A stretch of DNA of 64,000 nucleotides from an uncultured Paracoccaceae bacterium (GTDB lineage Bacteria > Pseudomonadota > Alphaproteobacteria > Rhodobacterales > Rhodobacteraceae). The stretch is from the NCBI GenBank assembly GCA_947488605.1, contig CANKZJ010000009.1:1-64000 (forward strand), given 5' to 3'. A program made the translations under genes and the position numbers. Positions within the stretch are counted from its first letter, which is position 1. Every line of letters begins with the position of its first letter. Positions 19,199 through 27,847 of this stretch are shown piece by piece. The notes beneath the pieces are model-generated. The model was not told the DNA's origin and did no database searches. It saw nothing but the letters and a program-made list of their open reading frames with translations.

Positions 19199-19879
19199 CT
19201 AGCGGACGTAGTCCATGACCAGAACGCGTGTGCGCTCTGGCAGGTCATCCTTTGTCAGTGTGTGCGTCGCGCCAAAGGCGAAATCGACGTCTTCGTCCTT
19301 GAAGTGGCTCAGAAAGCTTTCGATCCACATAGTGTTGCGGGGTTTGTAGGTGAGCGTGCGGAAATGCATCGGGATCACAAGTTTGGGTCGGGTTCGGTGG
19401 ATCAACTCCATCAGGTCGGGCAGTTCGAGCGTCAGATAGCCACCGGCGAGCGCAAAAAGGACATCGACGTCTGCAAAGAACGCCTGTTGCGCATCGGTGA
19501 GCGGGTTGCCGACATCGCCCATATGGGCAAACCTGATGCCGTCCAGCGTGAAGCGATACATGCCGTTCTGCCCCGGCACTTCATGTTCGGGGTGATGGTC
19601 CCACTCTGCTGCCTCAACCGCGGTGATGCGGATACCTTCTGCGGCGGTTGCCCCGCCATTCTGCGCAACAGTCAGGGCGTTTACCACAGTCGGATCACCC
19701 GATATCAGGTCGGCCCGGCAATGCGCGCTATCATCATCAGAGGAGATAATAACAAGCTCTGCTGACGCTTTGATGGGTGCGTATCCTACGCCTTCCGGCG
19801 TGTAGGGATCAGTGATGATCCTTGGCCCATCCACTGGAGCCAACCCGAACGCTGCATGACCAAACCAGGTGATATCCAT
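19199..19879 (-). CDS. Metallo-beta-lactamase-fold protein, degenerate metal site
   Basis: A 226-aa protein of the UlaG/UPF0173-like branch of the metallo-beta-lactamase fold. The opening ITWFGHAAFGL is typical, and the later ligands survive in AHMGDVG and in VIPMHF. The first motif, normally HxHxDH, reads SSDDDSAH here, so two or more metal ligands appear to be replaced. Related enzymes open lactones such as L-ascorbate-6-phosphate. It begins immediately after the stop codon of the phytanoyl-CoA dioxygenase-like gene (TAG-ATG), so the two are translationally coupled and belong to the oligosaccharide operon. Confidence 0.75.
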   Translation of the reverse strand: MDITWFGHAAFGLAPVDGPRIITDPYTPEGVGYAPIKASAELVIISSDDDSAHCRADLISGDPTVVNALTVAQNGGATAAEGIRITAVEAAEWDHHPEHEVPGQNGMYRFTLDGIRFAHMGDVGNPLTDAQQAFFADVDVLFALAGGYLTLELPDLMELIHRTRPKLVIPMHFRTLTYKPRNTMWIESFLSHFKDEDVDFAFGATHTLTKDDLPERTRVLVMDYVR

Positions 19880-20704
19880 CTAGTTATTCCCCACCACATG
19901 CGGGCTTTGGGTCAAAGTGATGTCATTGTTGTCCGGGCGGGGGTGCGTCTTCCAATCCCCAGCCTGCCCGCGACACAAGATAGCCTCGACGCCGGTGGCC
20001 CAGGCAGCGTCTGTAATTCTGACGCTGGGTGGGCAGTAGCGCAGGGTCAGGCCACAGCGGCGGCGATCTGATCGGTTCGCCTGCGATCCGTGGACAAGCA
20101 TATCAGCATGCATCGACATCTGACCTGCCCGAAGGACGTTCGTGAATGGCTCGCCAAGAGCCTCGGCGTTGGCTGTCTGCTTATGAAAGACGGCTTCGCC
20201 ACCTGTCACTTGAACCTCCATCGCGCCTTGATTGTGTGTGCCCGGGATAAACCGCATCGCGGAGTTTTCCTCATCGGCATCATCAATCGCCAGCCAAACC
20301 GTTACGGTGCGCGCGGGCGACAATGCCCAGAATGAGGCATCCTGATGCCATGGCACCGCTTTTGGGTCATGAGGCTTTTTTGACAGAATGGCTGTCGCCC
20401 AACACAGGATATCAGGGCCGATGATATCCTGCACATGATCCAGAATCCGGGGATCAGTCGCAATGTCCCAAAGACCCGAAAGGCGGGCCTGATAGCAATT
20501 GACGCCATAAGCGCCATCCGGCCCCAAGTCCGACATCAACTGATTAATATATGCACGCAGCTCCGCTATTTCGGACGCCGCAAAAACGTCGAAAGGCTGC
20601 ACGTAACCTTGCGCATTGTAATAGGCCACGTCTTTTGCAGACAGCTTTAGCCCGTCTTTCTCTGTTGCGGGCACAAACCGCAGATCATGCTTTTCTTCGA
20701 TCAT
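19880..20704 (-). CDS. Phytanoyl-CoA dioxygenase (PhyH) family protein
   Basis: A 274-aa Fe(II)/2-oxoglutarate-dependent oxygenase. The iron-binding facial triad is visible as HxD in WHQDASFW and the distal His in MLVHGSQANRS, followed by the 2-oxoglutarate-binding Arg region (RRCGLTLRY). I chose the ATG at 20704 with GGAGGGG four bases upstream; the frame extends farther but the extra residues are non-family. It is the first gene of a seven-gene minus-strand operon with an ABC importer and GH38 mannosidase, so it probably hydroxylates or demethylates the imported substrate. The exact substrate cannot be named. Confidence 0.82.
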   Translation of the reverse strand: MIEEKHDLRFVPATEKDGLKLSAKDVAYYNAQGYVQPFDVFAASEIAELRAYINQLMSDLGPDGAYGVNCYQARLSGLWDIATDPRILDHVQDIIGPDILCWATAILSKKPHDPKAVPWHQDASFWALSPARTVTVWLAIDDADEENSAMRFIPGTHNQGAMEVQVTGGEAVFHKQTANAEALGEPFTNVLRAGQMSMHADMLVHGSQANRSDRRRCGLTLRYCPPSVRITDAAWATGVEAILCRGQAGDWKTHPRPDNNDITLTQSPHVVGNN

Positions 20705-20761
20705 GGTTCCCCTCCACCTGATCATGGTCGGAGAGCACGCGCCAAGAGTCACCAGCGTGTT

Positions 20762-20790
20762 TTGACATTTTTTTGTACTATATTGATATT
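20762..20790 (+). promoter_or_regulatory. Sigma70-like promoter for the AraC gene
   Basis: TTGACA (20762-20767) is followed after 17 bases by GATATT (20785-20790), about 40 bases before the AraC start. The -35 box is consensus and the -10 box partial. The surrounding AT-rich gap is also where the divergent operon promoter must lie. Confidence 0.5.
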
Positions 20791-20830
20791 TTCTTGCTGC
20801 AGAACAGCATTTAATTGCTAATATTGCAGT

Positions 20831-21685
20831 ATGCGCAAGACCACGTTTCTTATTGATAACTACATCAAACCCGATGAGGCCTTTCACTTTGCCCGCAAAT
20901 CGCTGGCGCGGCGGTTTCCTGATGCGGCGCATGACCACGACTATTTCGAGGTCTTCCTGATCGAAAGTGGCAAAACCAGCCATTGGGTAAACGGTGAAAC
21001 CCAGCAGTTAGAGCCGGGGCATTTGACTTTTATTCGTCCCGACGATGTGCATGCATTCCGGGCTGACCGGGCGAAAGGATGCCAGATTATCAATGTCATG
21101 TTCAGGGTCGAATCCGCAGACCATCTTAAAAGTCGTTACGCCAAAACAATTGCGGGCGCGTTTTTCGATCAAAGGTCCGCGCTACCTGAAATGCACAAGC
21201 TGGACCCTGTTCGCTTCGCCCGTGCGATTAATGTCGCCCAGCAGCTCCAGACGGCCCACCGCTCACTGGCCCGTATCGAAGAATTTCTGCTGGTGCTGAC
21301 CAATCGCGTGGCAAATACAACGGGGGGGTTTGCCCCAAATGCACCGCGCTGGTTTGCCGAGGCCTGTAGTGCGGCGCAGTCGCAAAATGTTTTTAGCCTG
21401 GGTGCTGCAGGGTTCATCGCGGCAGCGGGACGCAGCCATGAACATGTCTGCCGTACATGCAAGGCGATTACCGGCATGACGCCGTCAGAGTATATAAATC
21501 AGGTTCGAATTGAATACGCTGCCCACCTTCTGCGGACCGATGAGCGGACCATTGACGACGTAGTCGACGCTTGCGGGTTCGACAACAACAGCTACTTCTA
21601 TCGTCTGTTCCGCCGCCAATACGGGACAACCCCCCGAAAATACCGGTTGGAGAATCTAAGAGACCCGTTCCAATTGGCGAATTGA
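20831..21685 (+). CDS. AraC-family transcriptional regulator
   Basis: A 284-aa regulator. The N-terminal half is a cupin-like effector domain (HDHDYFEVFLIESG, then LEPGHLTFIRPDDVHAF) and the C-terminal 100 residues hold the two AraC helix-turn-helix units, including HEHVCRTCKAITGMTPSEYI and TIDDVVDACGFDNNSYFYRLFRRQYGTTP in part. It is transcribed divergently from the operon starting with the PhyH gene, with a 126-bp shared control region. It is the obvious candidate for substrate-responsive activation of that operon, in the manner of sugar-sensing AraC proteins. Confidence 0.9.
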   Translation: MRKTTFLIDNYIKPDEAFHFARKSLARRFPDAAHDHDYFEVFLIESGKTSHWVNGETQQLEPGHLTFIRPDDVHAFRADRAKGCQIINVMFRVESADHLKSRYAKTIAGAFFDQRSALPEMHKLDPVRFARAINVAQQLQTAHRSLARIEEFLLVLTNRVANTTGGFAPNAPRWFAEACSAAQSQNVFSLGAAGFIAAAGRSHEHVCRTCKAITGMTPSEYINQVRIEYAAHLLRTDERTIDDVVDACGFDNNSYFYRLFRRQYGTTPRKYRLENLRDPFQLAN

Positions 21686-21742
21686 GCTAGGCAGCTTTCG
21701 GCCCTTAGCCGACCTTCGTTCTGCCTTCACGATTCTGCGGTC

Positions 21743-21815
21743 GCAGCCCGCATAACTGCCGTTCGCTGCGGATGCGAAATCCGGAGGTGACCGAACTCAC
21801 AATCTGCGGACAAAA
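21743..21815. repeat. Dispersed bipartite intergenic repeat, copy A
   Basis: Core 1 GCAGCCCG-N10-GTTCGC starts at 21743. After exactly 27 bases core 2 AACTCACA-N2-CTGCGG follows (21794 onward). The same two cores with the same 27-base gap recur at 24672 and 25345. The copy lies in a 311-bp gap (21686-21996) that otherwise shows nothing. Confidence 0.65.
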
Positions 21816-21996
21816 CGGACTTTGCCGTTTTTGCTGCCAGCGACCGCTTTTCAAATGCTGCACCGGAGACGAAAGTGACCAAACGCTTATCCTGTCTTGA
21901 GCAGTGCACACGTACGTGGGGGCGAAAGAAACATACTGATAAGATGCAGAAATGACGGAAGTGTCATCGTTGGGAATATCTAAATTTTATATTCAC

Positions 21997-22647
21997 TCAG
22001 CCTCTTTGAGGCCATTCGCCGCCCCAACCTCTGCCATAGTCGGTCTCTTCTGAGAGCCTCACTAATACCTCTAGCCATGGCACCATAATTTCTTCCCAAT
22101 CTGAGGGGCACCCTTCTCGAACTATTTGCAGGACCGCCAATTCCAAGACAGCTTTGTGGGCGTTTTCATATGTCACTAAAGCCTGAACCATTTTTTCAAA
22201 CTCAAATCTAAAGAGATAAGCAATTTGTGCGTCTCCCCTCAAGCCAGGAATGTAGCGATAAAATGCTAAACCCACCTCGCACTCGGCACCAACTTCAATC
22301 TCATAGTAGTTCTCACTCCAACCGTTGACTGTATTGTTCTGGTCAATGCGTTTCTGCATTTCTTGAAGTTGCCACCAGTGAATTGGGAGAGGCCACTCTC
22401 CATCAAGGATCGTAACTCCAGTAAGGAGGGCCTCCATATTCTCTATTGAGGCACGACAGCTTTCAAGAGCTTGAAAATAGTTAAGACTCGAAGAAAAAAT
22501 GGAAGAATCACCAAAATAATTCATCTGACCGTCAAAGCACTTGGTTGATGTTTTCTGCGCAAAAGCGACCGAAGCCGGAAGAACACTTACCGCGAAAAGA
22601 AAAAATCGCAAAATGATCGCGAAAGATTTGCTTCGTCTAGATGTCAT
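21997..22647 (-). CDS. Secreted hypothetical protein
   Basis: A 216-aa protein with a clear N-terminal signal peptide: basic start TSRRSK, hydrophobic stretch and a cleavage site near AFAQK. The mature protein contains four widely spaced Cys residues (around KCFDG, ESCRAS, AECEV, EGCPS) that could form two disulphides in the periplasm. AAGGAAA precedes the ATG at 22647. I do not recognise the family. Lower GC and isolated position between repeat-bearing gaps suggest accessory DNA. Confidence 0.6.
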   Translation of the reverse strand: MTSRRSKSFAIILRFFLFAVSVLPASVAFAQKTSTKCFDGQMNYFGDSSIFSSSLNYFQALESCRASIENMEALLTGVTILDGEWPLPIHWWQLQEMQKRIDQNNTVNGWSENYYEIEVGAECEVGLAFYRYIPGLRGDAQIAYLFRFEFEKMVQALVTYENAHKAVLELAVLQIVREGCPSDWEEIMVPWLEVLVRLSEETDYGRGWGGEWPQRG

Positions 22648-22985
22648 CAACCAGTTTCCTTGTCGTTCTGAGCATCAACTGCTAGAGTCGTTAACGCAAA
22701 AGGATTGCCAATACTCTAATACCAGAGCGCACCGCACACATCAGGCTGTATCAGCTCTTCTGCGAAGCTGCCATTCGCGCACAGCGCAGCATCGGTCACT
22801 TCGGGCTCATACCGGCCATTTGACGCTTTTGATCAGGTTCAGACCGGCAGGTAGCGACGCGGATGGCGGCTCAGCGGGACGGAGCTGACACAGACGGTTC
22901 GGAGACCAAGGTCTGCTTTTTTGGCTCTGCTGGCCGGTAAGCTCTACGACCAGTCCTGCTGGATCAGGCTAGGTGAGAGGCTAAA
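22648..22985. other. Intergenic gap with a partial dispersed-repeat-like segment
   Basis: No gene is supported. A segment near 22759-22810 (GCGAAGCTGCCATTCGC, then GCGCAGCATCGGTCACT) resembles the dispersed intergenic repeats of this region but lacks the full two-core structure. Confidence 0.4.
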
Positions 22986-23351
22986 TCAAAGCTTAGTGCC
23001 GCACATCCCATCGGAAATGGTAAAAGCTTGTAAAACGTAGCGACCTGTAAAACCGCCAGAAACAATTCGCACAGCAATAAATTCTGGAGCCTCGATGTCG
23101 GTCTGCTGGATTACATAGGGAATGACAGATGGCGCGTAATGGTTACAAAGCGCCAGCATAAGATCATCCAAATCGTTGTCGCCGAACAAACCGTCTGGAA
23201 CAGGATCAGGTCTGATGCGCATCTCAATGCCTTCTCCATGGGATGAGTGGTCTAAGACACCAGTATCGACCAATTCCCAGCGAGCGTCTTGCGCGGAGGC
23301 AGGCATCGCAGCTGACAGAAGAATGCAGACCAATGCCTGAATTGAGTTCAT
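22986..23351 (-). CDS. Small secreted hypothetical protein
   Basis: A 121-aa protein with a signal peptide (LVCILLSAAMPASAQD, cleavage after ASA). The mature part of about 100 residues has two Cys residues, one in LCNHYAPSV and one in the C-terminal SDGMCG, which could be disulphide-bonded. The layout recalls small DUF6497-like secreted proteins of Rhodobacterales, but that resemblance is weak and from memory. It stands alone on its strand. Confidence 0.55.
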   Translation of the reverse strand: MNSIQALVCILLSAAMPASAQDARWELVDTGVLDHSSHGEGIEMRIRPDPVPDGLFGDNDLDDLMLALCNHYAPSVIPYVIQQTDIEAPEFIAVRIVSGGFTGRYVLQAFTISDGMCGTKL

Positions 23352-23632
23352 AATTATCTTCTCTCTACGGCGACGTCGAATTCATCACAGACTATCACTG
23401 ATAGCAGACATTGAAGCAAGGCGCAGCATCCGTCACTGTGGGCTCTCTTGACACCTTCGCTGCGTTGGCCCCGAAGGGCCGGTTCAGGAAACATCGCCTT
23501 TCGCTGCGCCGTGCGCGAACTGGTAAGACGCCGACAAAGTGAGCTTTCGCTGCGGCTGCGCCAATGACTGCTTAGGTGATTTGGTGAAACGTGGTAGGGT
23601 CGTAAATCACAAATTGGAAAAAGTTGGTTGTC

Positions 23633-24466
23633 ATGAACGACGATAAGAGAATTTCCACCCACTATCACCACGGCAACCTACTAACCGCGATTGAGGCAGG
23701 CCTCAAAAAACAGAGTATAAAACCTGAAAATGCCAGTGTTGAGGATCTTGGCGCCGTAGATGAATTTCACATTGGTGGACGGGCAGCGAGCATCCATTTC
23801 CTGGACCAGCTAATGATATCGCCGTCCCAAACCATACTCGATATCGGCTGCGGTTTGGGAGGTTCGGCGCGTTTCGCTGCGAAGACTTACGGAGCAAAGA
23901 TTACTGGGATTGATCTGACACGTGAATACGTTGAGGTTGGCCAGCAACTTTGCGATTGGGTCGGCCTCTCGCCTAGGATTAAACTCCAGCATGGTAGTGC
24001 ACTGTCGCTTCCTTTTGAGGATGCAAGTTTTGATGGCGCATTCATGATGCATGTCGGTATGAACATCGAAGACAAGCATGTTCTGATTTCTGAGGTGTCC
24101 CGTGTTCTGAAATCTGGCGCAAAGTTTGGTATCTACGATATCATGAAGGGTAATGACGAAGAGCTAATCTACCCTGTTCCTTGGGCAACAACATCTGAAA
24201 CAAGCTGGGTTGCAGAGCCCAAAGACTATCGAATGGCACTTGAAGCAAATGGGTTCGTCGTCGCTGAGGAAAACAATCGTCACGACTTTGCTATGGATTT
24301 CTTCAAGAAAATGAAGGCCGCGACCGAAGCCGCTGGAGGACCACCCCCTTTGGGTTTACATGTACTCATGCAGCAGACCACCGCAGAAAAAATCCCAAAT
24401 ATGGTGGCAAATTTGGCTGCAAGGCGCATTTCGCCTATCGAAATGATCGCGATTAAAGACGCCTAG
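23633..24466 (+). CDS. SAM-dependent methyltransferase (class I, UbiE/gTMT-like)
   Basis: A 277-aa methyltransferase with the SAM-binding motif ILDIGCGLGGSARFAA, acidic loop TGIDLTREYV and post-motif FDGAFMMHVGMNI. Its architecture, with an N-terminal cap and C-terminal helical tail, resembles small-molecule methyltransferases of the tocopherol/sarcosine group. The ATG at 23633 is preferred; a TTG three codons earlier is also in frame. No biosynthetic partner is adjacent, so the substrate is unknown. Confidence 0.8.
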   Translation: MNDDKRISTHYHHGNLLTAIEAGLKKQSIKPENASVEDLGAVDEFHIGGRAASIHFLDQLMISPSQTILDIGCGLGGSARFAAKTYGAKITGIDLTREYVEVGQQLCDWVGLSPRIKLQHGSALSLPFEDASFDGAFMMHVGMNIEDKHVLISEVSRVLKSGAKFGIYDIMKGNDEELIYPVPWATTSETSWVAEPKDYRMALEANGFVVAEENNRHDFAMDFFKKMKAATEAAGGPPPLGLHVLMQQTTAEKIPNMVANLAARRISPIEMIAIKDA

Positions 24467-24825
24467 AACTTTGGGCTCTAGCGTTGTGATGAAGCCGATA
24501 GGATCTACATTGACGGCTAGAATAACAGACATCCGTGCAGCACTTAGCATTGGTCATTCTGGGCTCCCTGCTGCCATTAGATCGGTCGCAGCATGCTCGC
24601 TTGACGGATCGCCCGCCCCAAGCAGTGACGGCCCAAACCCGCCATTGACCCACCCTACGCAATGCCGCGTTGCGGCCCGTCAAACCGGCCGTTCGCTGTG
24701 ATTGCATGATTAGAGGGCAAGCAAACTCACAGACTGCGGGACAGAACCGCCGTTGCTCTTGATACCCGGCCCTATGCTCTTAACTTGGAAAGCAACTGTT
24801 TCTCCTGCATTATTGAGGTCGCACA
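24467..24825. other. Intergenic gap carrying a dispersed repeat
   Basis: A 359-bp gap without a supported gene. Its right half contains repeat copy B; the rest shows several GC-rich short inverted segments but no terminator with a T-run. Confidence 0.45.
24672..24747. repeat. Dispersed bipartite intergenic repeat, copy B
   Basis: Core 1 GCGGCCCG-N11-GTTCGC (24672-24696) and, after 27 bases, core 2 AACTCACA-N2-CTGCGG (24724 onward). Core 1 is nearly identical to copy D at 27701. Confidence 0.65.
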
Positions 24826-25209
24826 ATGAAGAAAACCACAACTGAAATCGGTAGAGAATTATCCGAGGCGCTGAACCCGGGCATGGAAGACGCATTGGAC
24901 GCGCGGTATGGGCATTTATTGCCGGGCATGGCTGAAGGCGTGGTCGACTTTGCTTATGGCCGCCAATATTCGCGGCCAGAACTTCCTTTGCGCGACCGGT
25001 ATCTCGCAACAATAGCTGCGCTCACGGCTCTTGGCGGGCAAACAAGACCGCAACTGAAAGTTAATATCGCGGGTGGTCGCAAAGCCGGTCTATCCCAAAA
25101 GGAAATTGCTGAAGTCATCTGGCAGATGTCTCTATATGGTGGCTTCCCCTCAGCCATCAATGCGCTCAATGCAGCGCTGGAAGTCTTTGATGACGAAGAA
25201 GCTGCGTAG
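24826..25209 (+). CDS. Carboxymuconolactone decarboxylase-family protein
   Basis: A 127-aa all-helical protein matching the CMD family: [22 protein letters not shown], then [18 protein letters not shown] in part, and a helix with [11 protein letters not shown]. It lacks the CxxC redox pair of AhpD, so it belongs to the decarboxylase-like branch. Family members are small homohexamers acting in aromatic breakdown or stress; a specific role cannot be assigned here. It follows a long repeat-bearing gap and has no operon partner. Confidence 0.85.
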   Translation: MKKTTTEIGRELSEALNPGMEDALDARYGHLLPGMAEGVVDFAYGRQYSRPELPLRDRYLATIAALTALGGQTRPQLKVNIAGGRKAGLSQKEIAEVIWQMSLYGGFPSAINALNAALEVFDDEEAA

Positions 25210-25344
25210 GTTTTTGAGCTTCGGGGATTGCCTGGGGGCTCTGCCGCCATCGGAGGCGGCGCAGCATTCCCGACCAAGGCACCCATTTGCAGATCATGGA
25301 CGGCCCATTCCTGCCGTTCACCGACTGGTCGAGATGCTGCGATC

Positions 25345-25411
25345 GCAGCCCGGATTCCGGTCATTCGCTGCATGTGCAAAATTCGGCGTCTGGCTAACTC
25401 ACAGTTCGCGG
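25345..25411. repeat. Dispersed bipartite intergenic repeat, copy C
   Basis: Core 1 GCAGCCCG-N10-ATTCGC (25345-25368), 27-base gap, then AACTCACA-N2-TCGCGG (25396 onward). It is preceded by ATGCTGCG as in copy D. Confidence 0.65.
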
Positions 25412-25455
25412 ACTTTGCTGCCGCTCGTCGACGAGTCTCTAATGACCGCTTTCGT

Positions 25456-26373
25456 TCAAGGCCCTGCACGTCCTTTGCCGCGCAGAGGATCTCCTATCCG
25501 TCCATCAATCGCCAGCAGACCAATGCCGATGAGGCCCATTCCAACATAGTGCCGCCCGGCCAACTCTTCTCCTAAAATGAGAGTGCCGAGCAGGATGGCG
25601 CTGACCGGAACGAGAAGCGTGACAAGCGCGACGTTTACCGCTCCGGCAGACGCGAGGATGCGGAAAAAGATCACGTAAGCCAAAGCAGTTGAAACGATGG
25701 CCAGCGCCAGCACCGACGCGATCACTGTGGGACCGGGCATCGGCAAGGTCCATGGTCTGTCGATCAGGCCAACGATCGGCACCATCATAAGCGTCGTCGC
25801 AACGAGCTGTCCGAATGCCACCTGTGTCGCCGTCAGGTTCATCGTCTTGAACCTGCGCCCGTAAACCCCTGCAAAGCCATAGGCCAGTGCCGCACCCAGG
25901 CAGGCTAGCATTCCCAGCGACGCGATGCTGGCCCCGTTCAGCAGATCGCCACCCAGCAGGACGACGACGCCAAGGAAGCCGAATAGGATTCCGATGGCCT
26001 TATTGGCCGCCATACGCTCGTCCGCCAGAAGGAAATGCGCCACGATGATCGAGAAGATTGGTGTCGTTGCGTTCAGGATCGAAGCGAGGCCGCTGGGGAT
26101 CATGGTCTGTGCCCAGAAGAGGAGGCTAAAGGGTGCGAGGTTGTTTAGAAACCCCATGATGAGGAAGGCACCGATTGCTCCTTTTGCGAACGGAAAAGCC
26201 TCCTTTCGCAAGCGCAGGATCACGACGAGAGTGAGTGCTGCAATGCCTGTCCGGAGCGCGACAACCGTCAGCGGTGGCAATTCCTCGACCGCGACTGCGA
26301 CGAAGAAAAAAGATCCGCCCCAAAGGACGGATAGCAGAAAAAGCAGCGCCCAATCCTGTAATGTCATTCGCAT
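25456..26373 (-). CDS. EamA/DMT-family transporter
   Basis: A 305-aa inner-membrane protein with about ten hydrophobic segments arranged as two EamA repeats. The first repeat opens with LLFLSVLWGGSFFFVAVA and the second ends with ILLGTLILGEELAGRHYVGMG in part, both typical of the family. These exporters move amino acids, nucleobases or other metabolites out of the cell; the cargo cannot be deduced. It is divergent from the Ada-like gene with a 127-bp gap. Confidence 0.9.
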   Translation of the reverse strand: MRMTLQDWALLFLLSVLWGGSFFFVAVAVEELPPLTVVALRTGIAALTLVVILRLRKEAFPFAKGAIGAFLIMGFLNNLAPFSLLFWAQTMIPSGLASILNATTPIFSIIVAHFLLADERMAANKAIGILFGFLGVVVLLGGDLLNGASIASLGMLACLGAALAYGFAGVYGRRFKTMNLTATQVAFGQLVATTLMMVPIVGLIDRPWTLPMPGPTVIASVLALAIVSTALAYVIFFRILASAGAVNVALVTLLVPVSAILLGTLILGEELAGRHYVGMGLIGIGLLAIDGRIGDPLRGKGRAGP

Positions 26374-26500
26374 AGCAGATACCCGTGATTCATTGAATTG
26401 CCAGATACCTACGGATTTCCACGCGGCAGCACTGGCCGTTTTCGGACATCATCACCTGAGAGCCCTCGCATCGTCTCGATTCCGGGCCTAAACTCCTGAC

Positions 26501-27061
26501 ATGCTTGATTTCGACACTTGCAACGCAGCTCGGCTGAGGCGCGATCCGGCCTATGATGGGAAATTCTTCACGGCCGTCCGGACGACCAAAATCTATTGCC
26601 GACCTGTCTGTCCCGTGAAGCACCCGCTCACGAAGAATGTCAGCTACTACCCGACCGCCGCTGCCGCCGAACGGGCAGGCTATCGACCCTGCTTGCGATG
26701 CAGGCCCGAGACAGCCCCTTTCTGCGCCGCATGGAAAGGAACCAAAACCACGGTGGAGCGGGCGCTCAAGCTAATCGAAGACGGCGCACTGGATACCGGC
26801 AACGTGGAAGACCTGGCAGAGCGCCTTGGCGTCGGCCCACGGCACTTGTCGAGGCTTTTTGCGCACCACATCGGGGCCTCGCCACTGCAAACGGCCCAGA
26901 CGCTGCGGATCGGGCGTGCCAAGCGCCTCTTGGATGATACCACGTTGCCGATCACAGACATCGCATTTAAGGCAGGATTTGGCAGTGTCAGACGGTTTAA
27001 CGCAGCTTTCCAGAAGCTGTATGGTCGTCCGCCGTCTTCCATACGCAGGCCGAAAAGATGA
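26501..27061 (+). CDS. Ada-type DNA methyl-phosphotriester repair protein and AraC activator (AdaA-like)
   Basis: A 186-aa protein. The N-terminal zinc domain has the Cys set of Ada (IYCRPVCP and RPCLRCRP); the first Cys is the methyl acceptor for phosphotriesters. The C-terminal 100 residues are an AraC-type helix-turn-helix pair (VEDLAERLGVGPRHLSRLF, then ITDIAFKAGFGSVRRFNAAF in part). Methylation turns such proteins into activators of alkylation-repair genes. It lacks the alkyltransferase domain of full-length Ada, which is supplied by the next gene overlapping by four bases. Confidence 0.92.
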   Translation: MLDFDTCNAARLRRDPAYDGKFFTAVRTTKIYCRPVCPVKHPLTKNVSYYPTAAAAERAGYRPCLRCRPETAPFCAAWKGTKTTVERALKLIEDGALDTGNVEDLAERLGVGPRHLSRLFAHHIGASPLQTAQTLRIGRAKRLLDDTTLPITDIAFKAGFGSVRRFNAAFQKLYGRPPSSIRRPKR

Positions 27062-27540
27062 CCTCACTCAGCTACACGCATATCGCGAGCCCTGTCGGCG
27101 ACCTGTTGGTTGCGGGCACTCTGCATGCCCTCCATTACCTGAGCTTTTCGACGGGTCACAAGGCGTTCGGACCAGCGGCGAATTGGCAACAGGACGACGC
27201 GCCATTTCACGAAGTGCGACGGCAACTCGACGCCTACTTCGCAGGAGAACTACGCCGGGTTGACCTGCCGCTGCATCTGTCCGGCACCGCTTTCCAGAAC
27301 AGTGTATGGCAGTATCTCCGCAGCATTCCGTTGGGCGAGACGAGAACCTATGGCCAGATCGCGGCGTTTCTCGACCGTCCGAAAGCGAACCGCGCCGTTG
27401 GTGCGGCGAATGGCAACAACCCATTGCCGATCATCCTGCCATGTCATCGGGTGATCGGGGCGAGCGGTTCACTTACAGGCTTCGGTGGAGGGCTTCCGAC
27501 TAAAGAATATCTCCTGCGCCATGAGGGTGTGCTTGAATAG
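27058..27540 (+). CDS. ogt: Methylated-DNA-[protein]-cysteine S-methyltransferase
   Basis: A 160-aa O6-alkylguanine DNA alkyltransferase with the active-site motif LPCHRVIG, the DNA-binding helix TYGQIAAFL and RAVGAANGNNPLPI. The Cys of PCHRV irreversibly accepts the alkyl group from guanine. The gene overlaps the AdaA-like gene by four bases, so sensor and repair enzyme form a split Ada operon. Length is normal for Ogt. Confidence 0.93.
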   Translation: MTSLSYTHIASPVGDLLVAGTLHALHYLSFSTGHKAFGPAANWQQDDAPFHEVRRQLDAYFAGELRRVDLPLHLSGTAFQNSVWQYLRSIPLGETRTYGQIAAFLDRPKANRAVGAANGNNPLPIILPCHRVIGASGSLTGFGGGLPTKEYLLRHEGVLE

Positions 27541-27847
27541 GCGCCAGCGTCGAAGCGGCCATTCATCGTGACCGCAGCATTAGGCAAATTGGGCTCACTC
27601 CTGCCGTCGGTGTTGCCGCAGCATCTCACGCGAACGAGGCATTTCGCTTGATGAGGCCGGCCCAATCCGGACCTTGACGCATGCTCGGCCATGCTGCGGT
27701 GCGGCCCGTCAGACCGGACATTCGCCACAAGTGTAATTTCTTTGTGGTGTGAGCTCATGATGCAGGAACTTAGAAAAAAGGCCACCGGCGTGACTTCGGC
27801 ACCTAATTTAGCTGGAAGGACGCTGCCCAGCACCATATCTTGCAACA
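27541..27847. other. Intergenic gap before the NACHT-like gene, with repeat copy D
   Basis: Repeat core 1 GCGGCCCG-N11-ATTCGC is at 27701-27725, preceded by ATGCTGCGGT; core 2 is decayed. The final 100 bases must hold the promoter of the large NTPase gene, but I see no clear -35/-10 pair or ribosome site before its ATG. Confidence 0.45.

Noticed and set aside
21743..27725. CRISPR array
   Set aside because: The repeats are thousands of bases apart, lie in separate gaps and have no spacers or cas genes.
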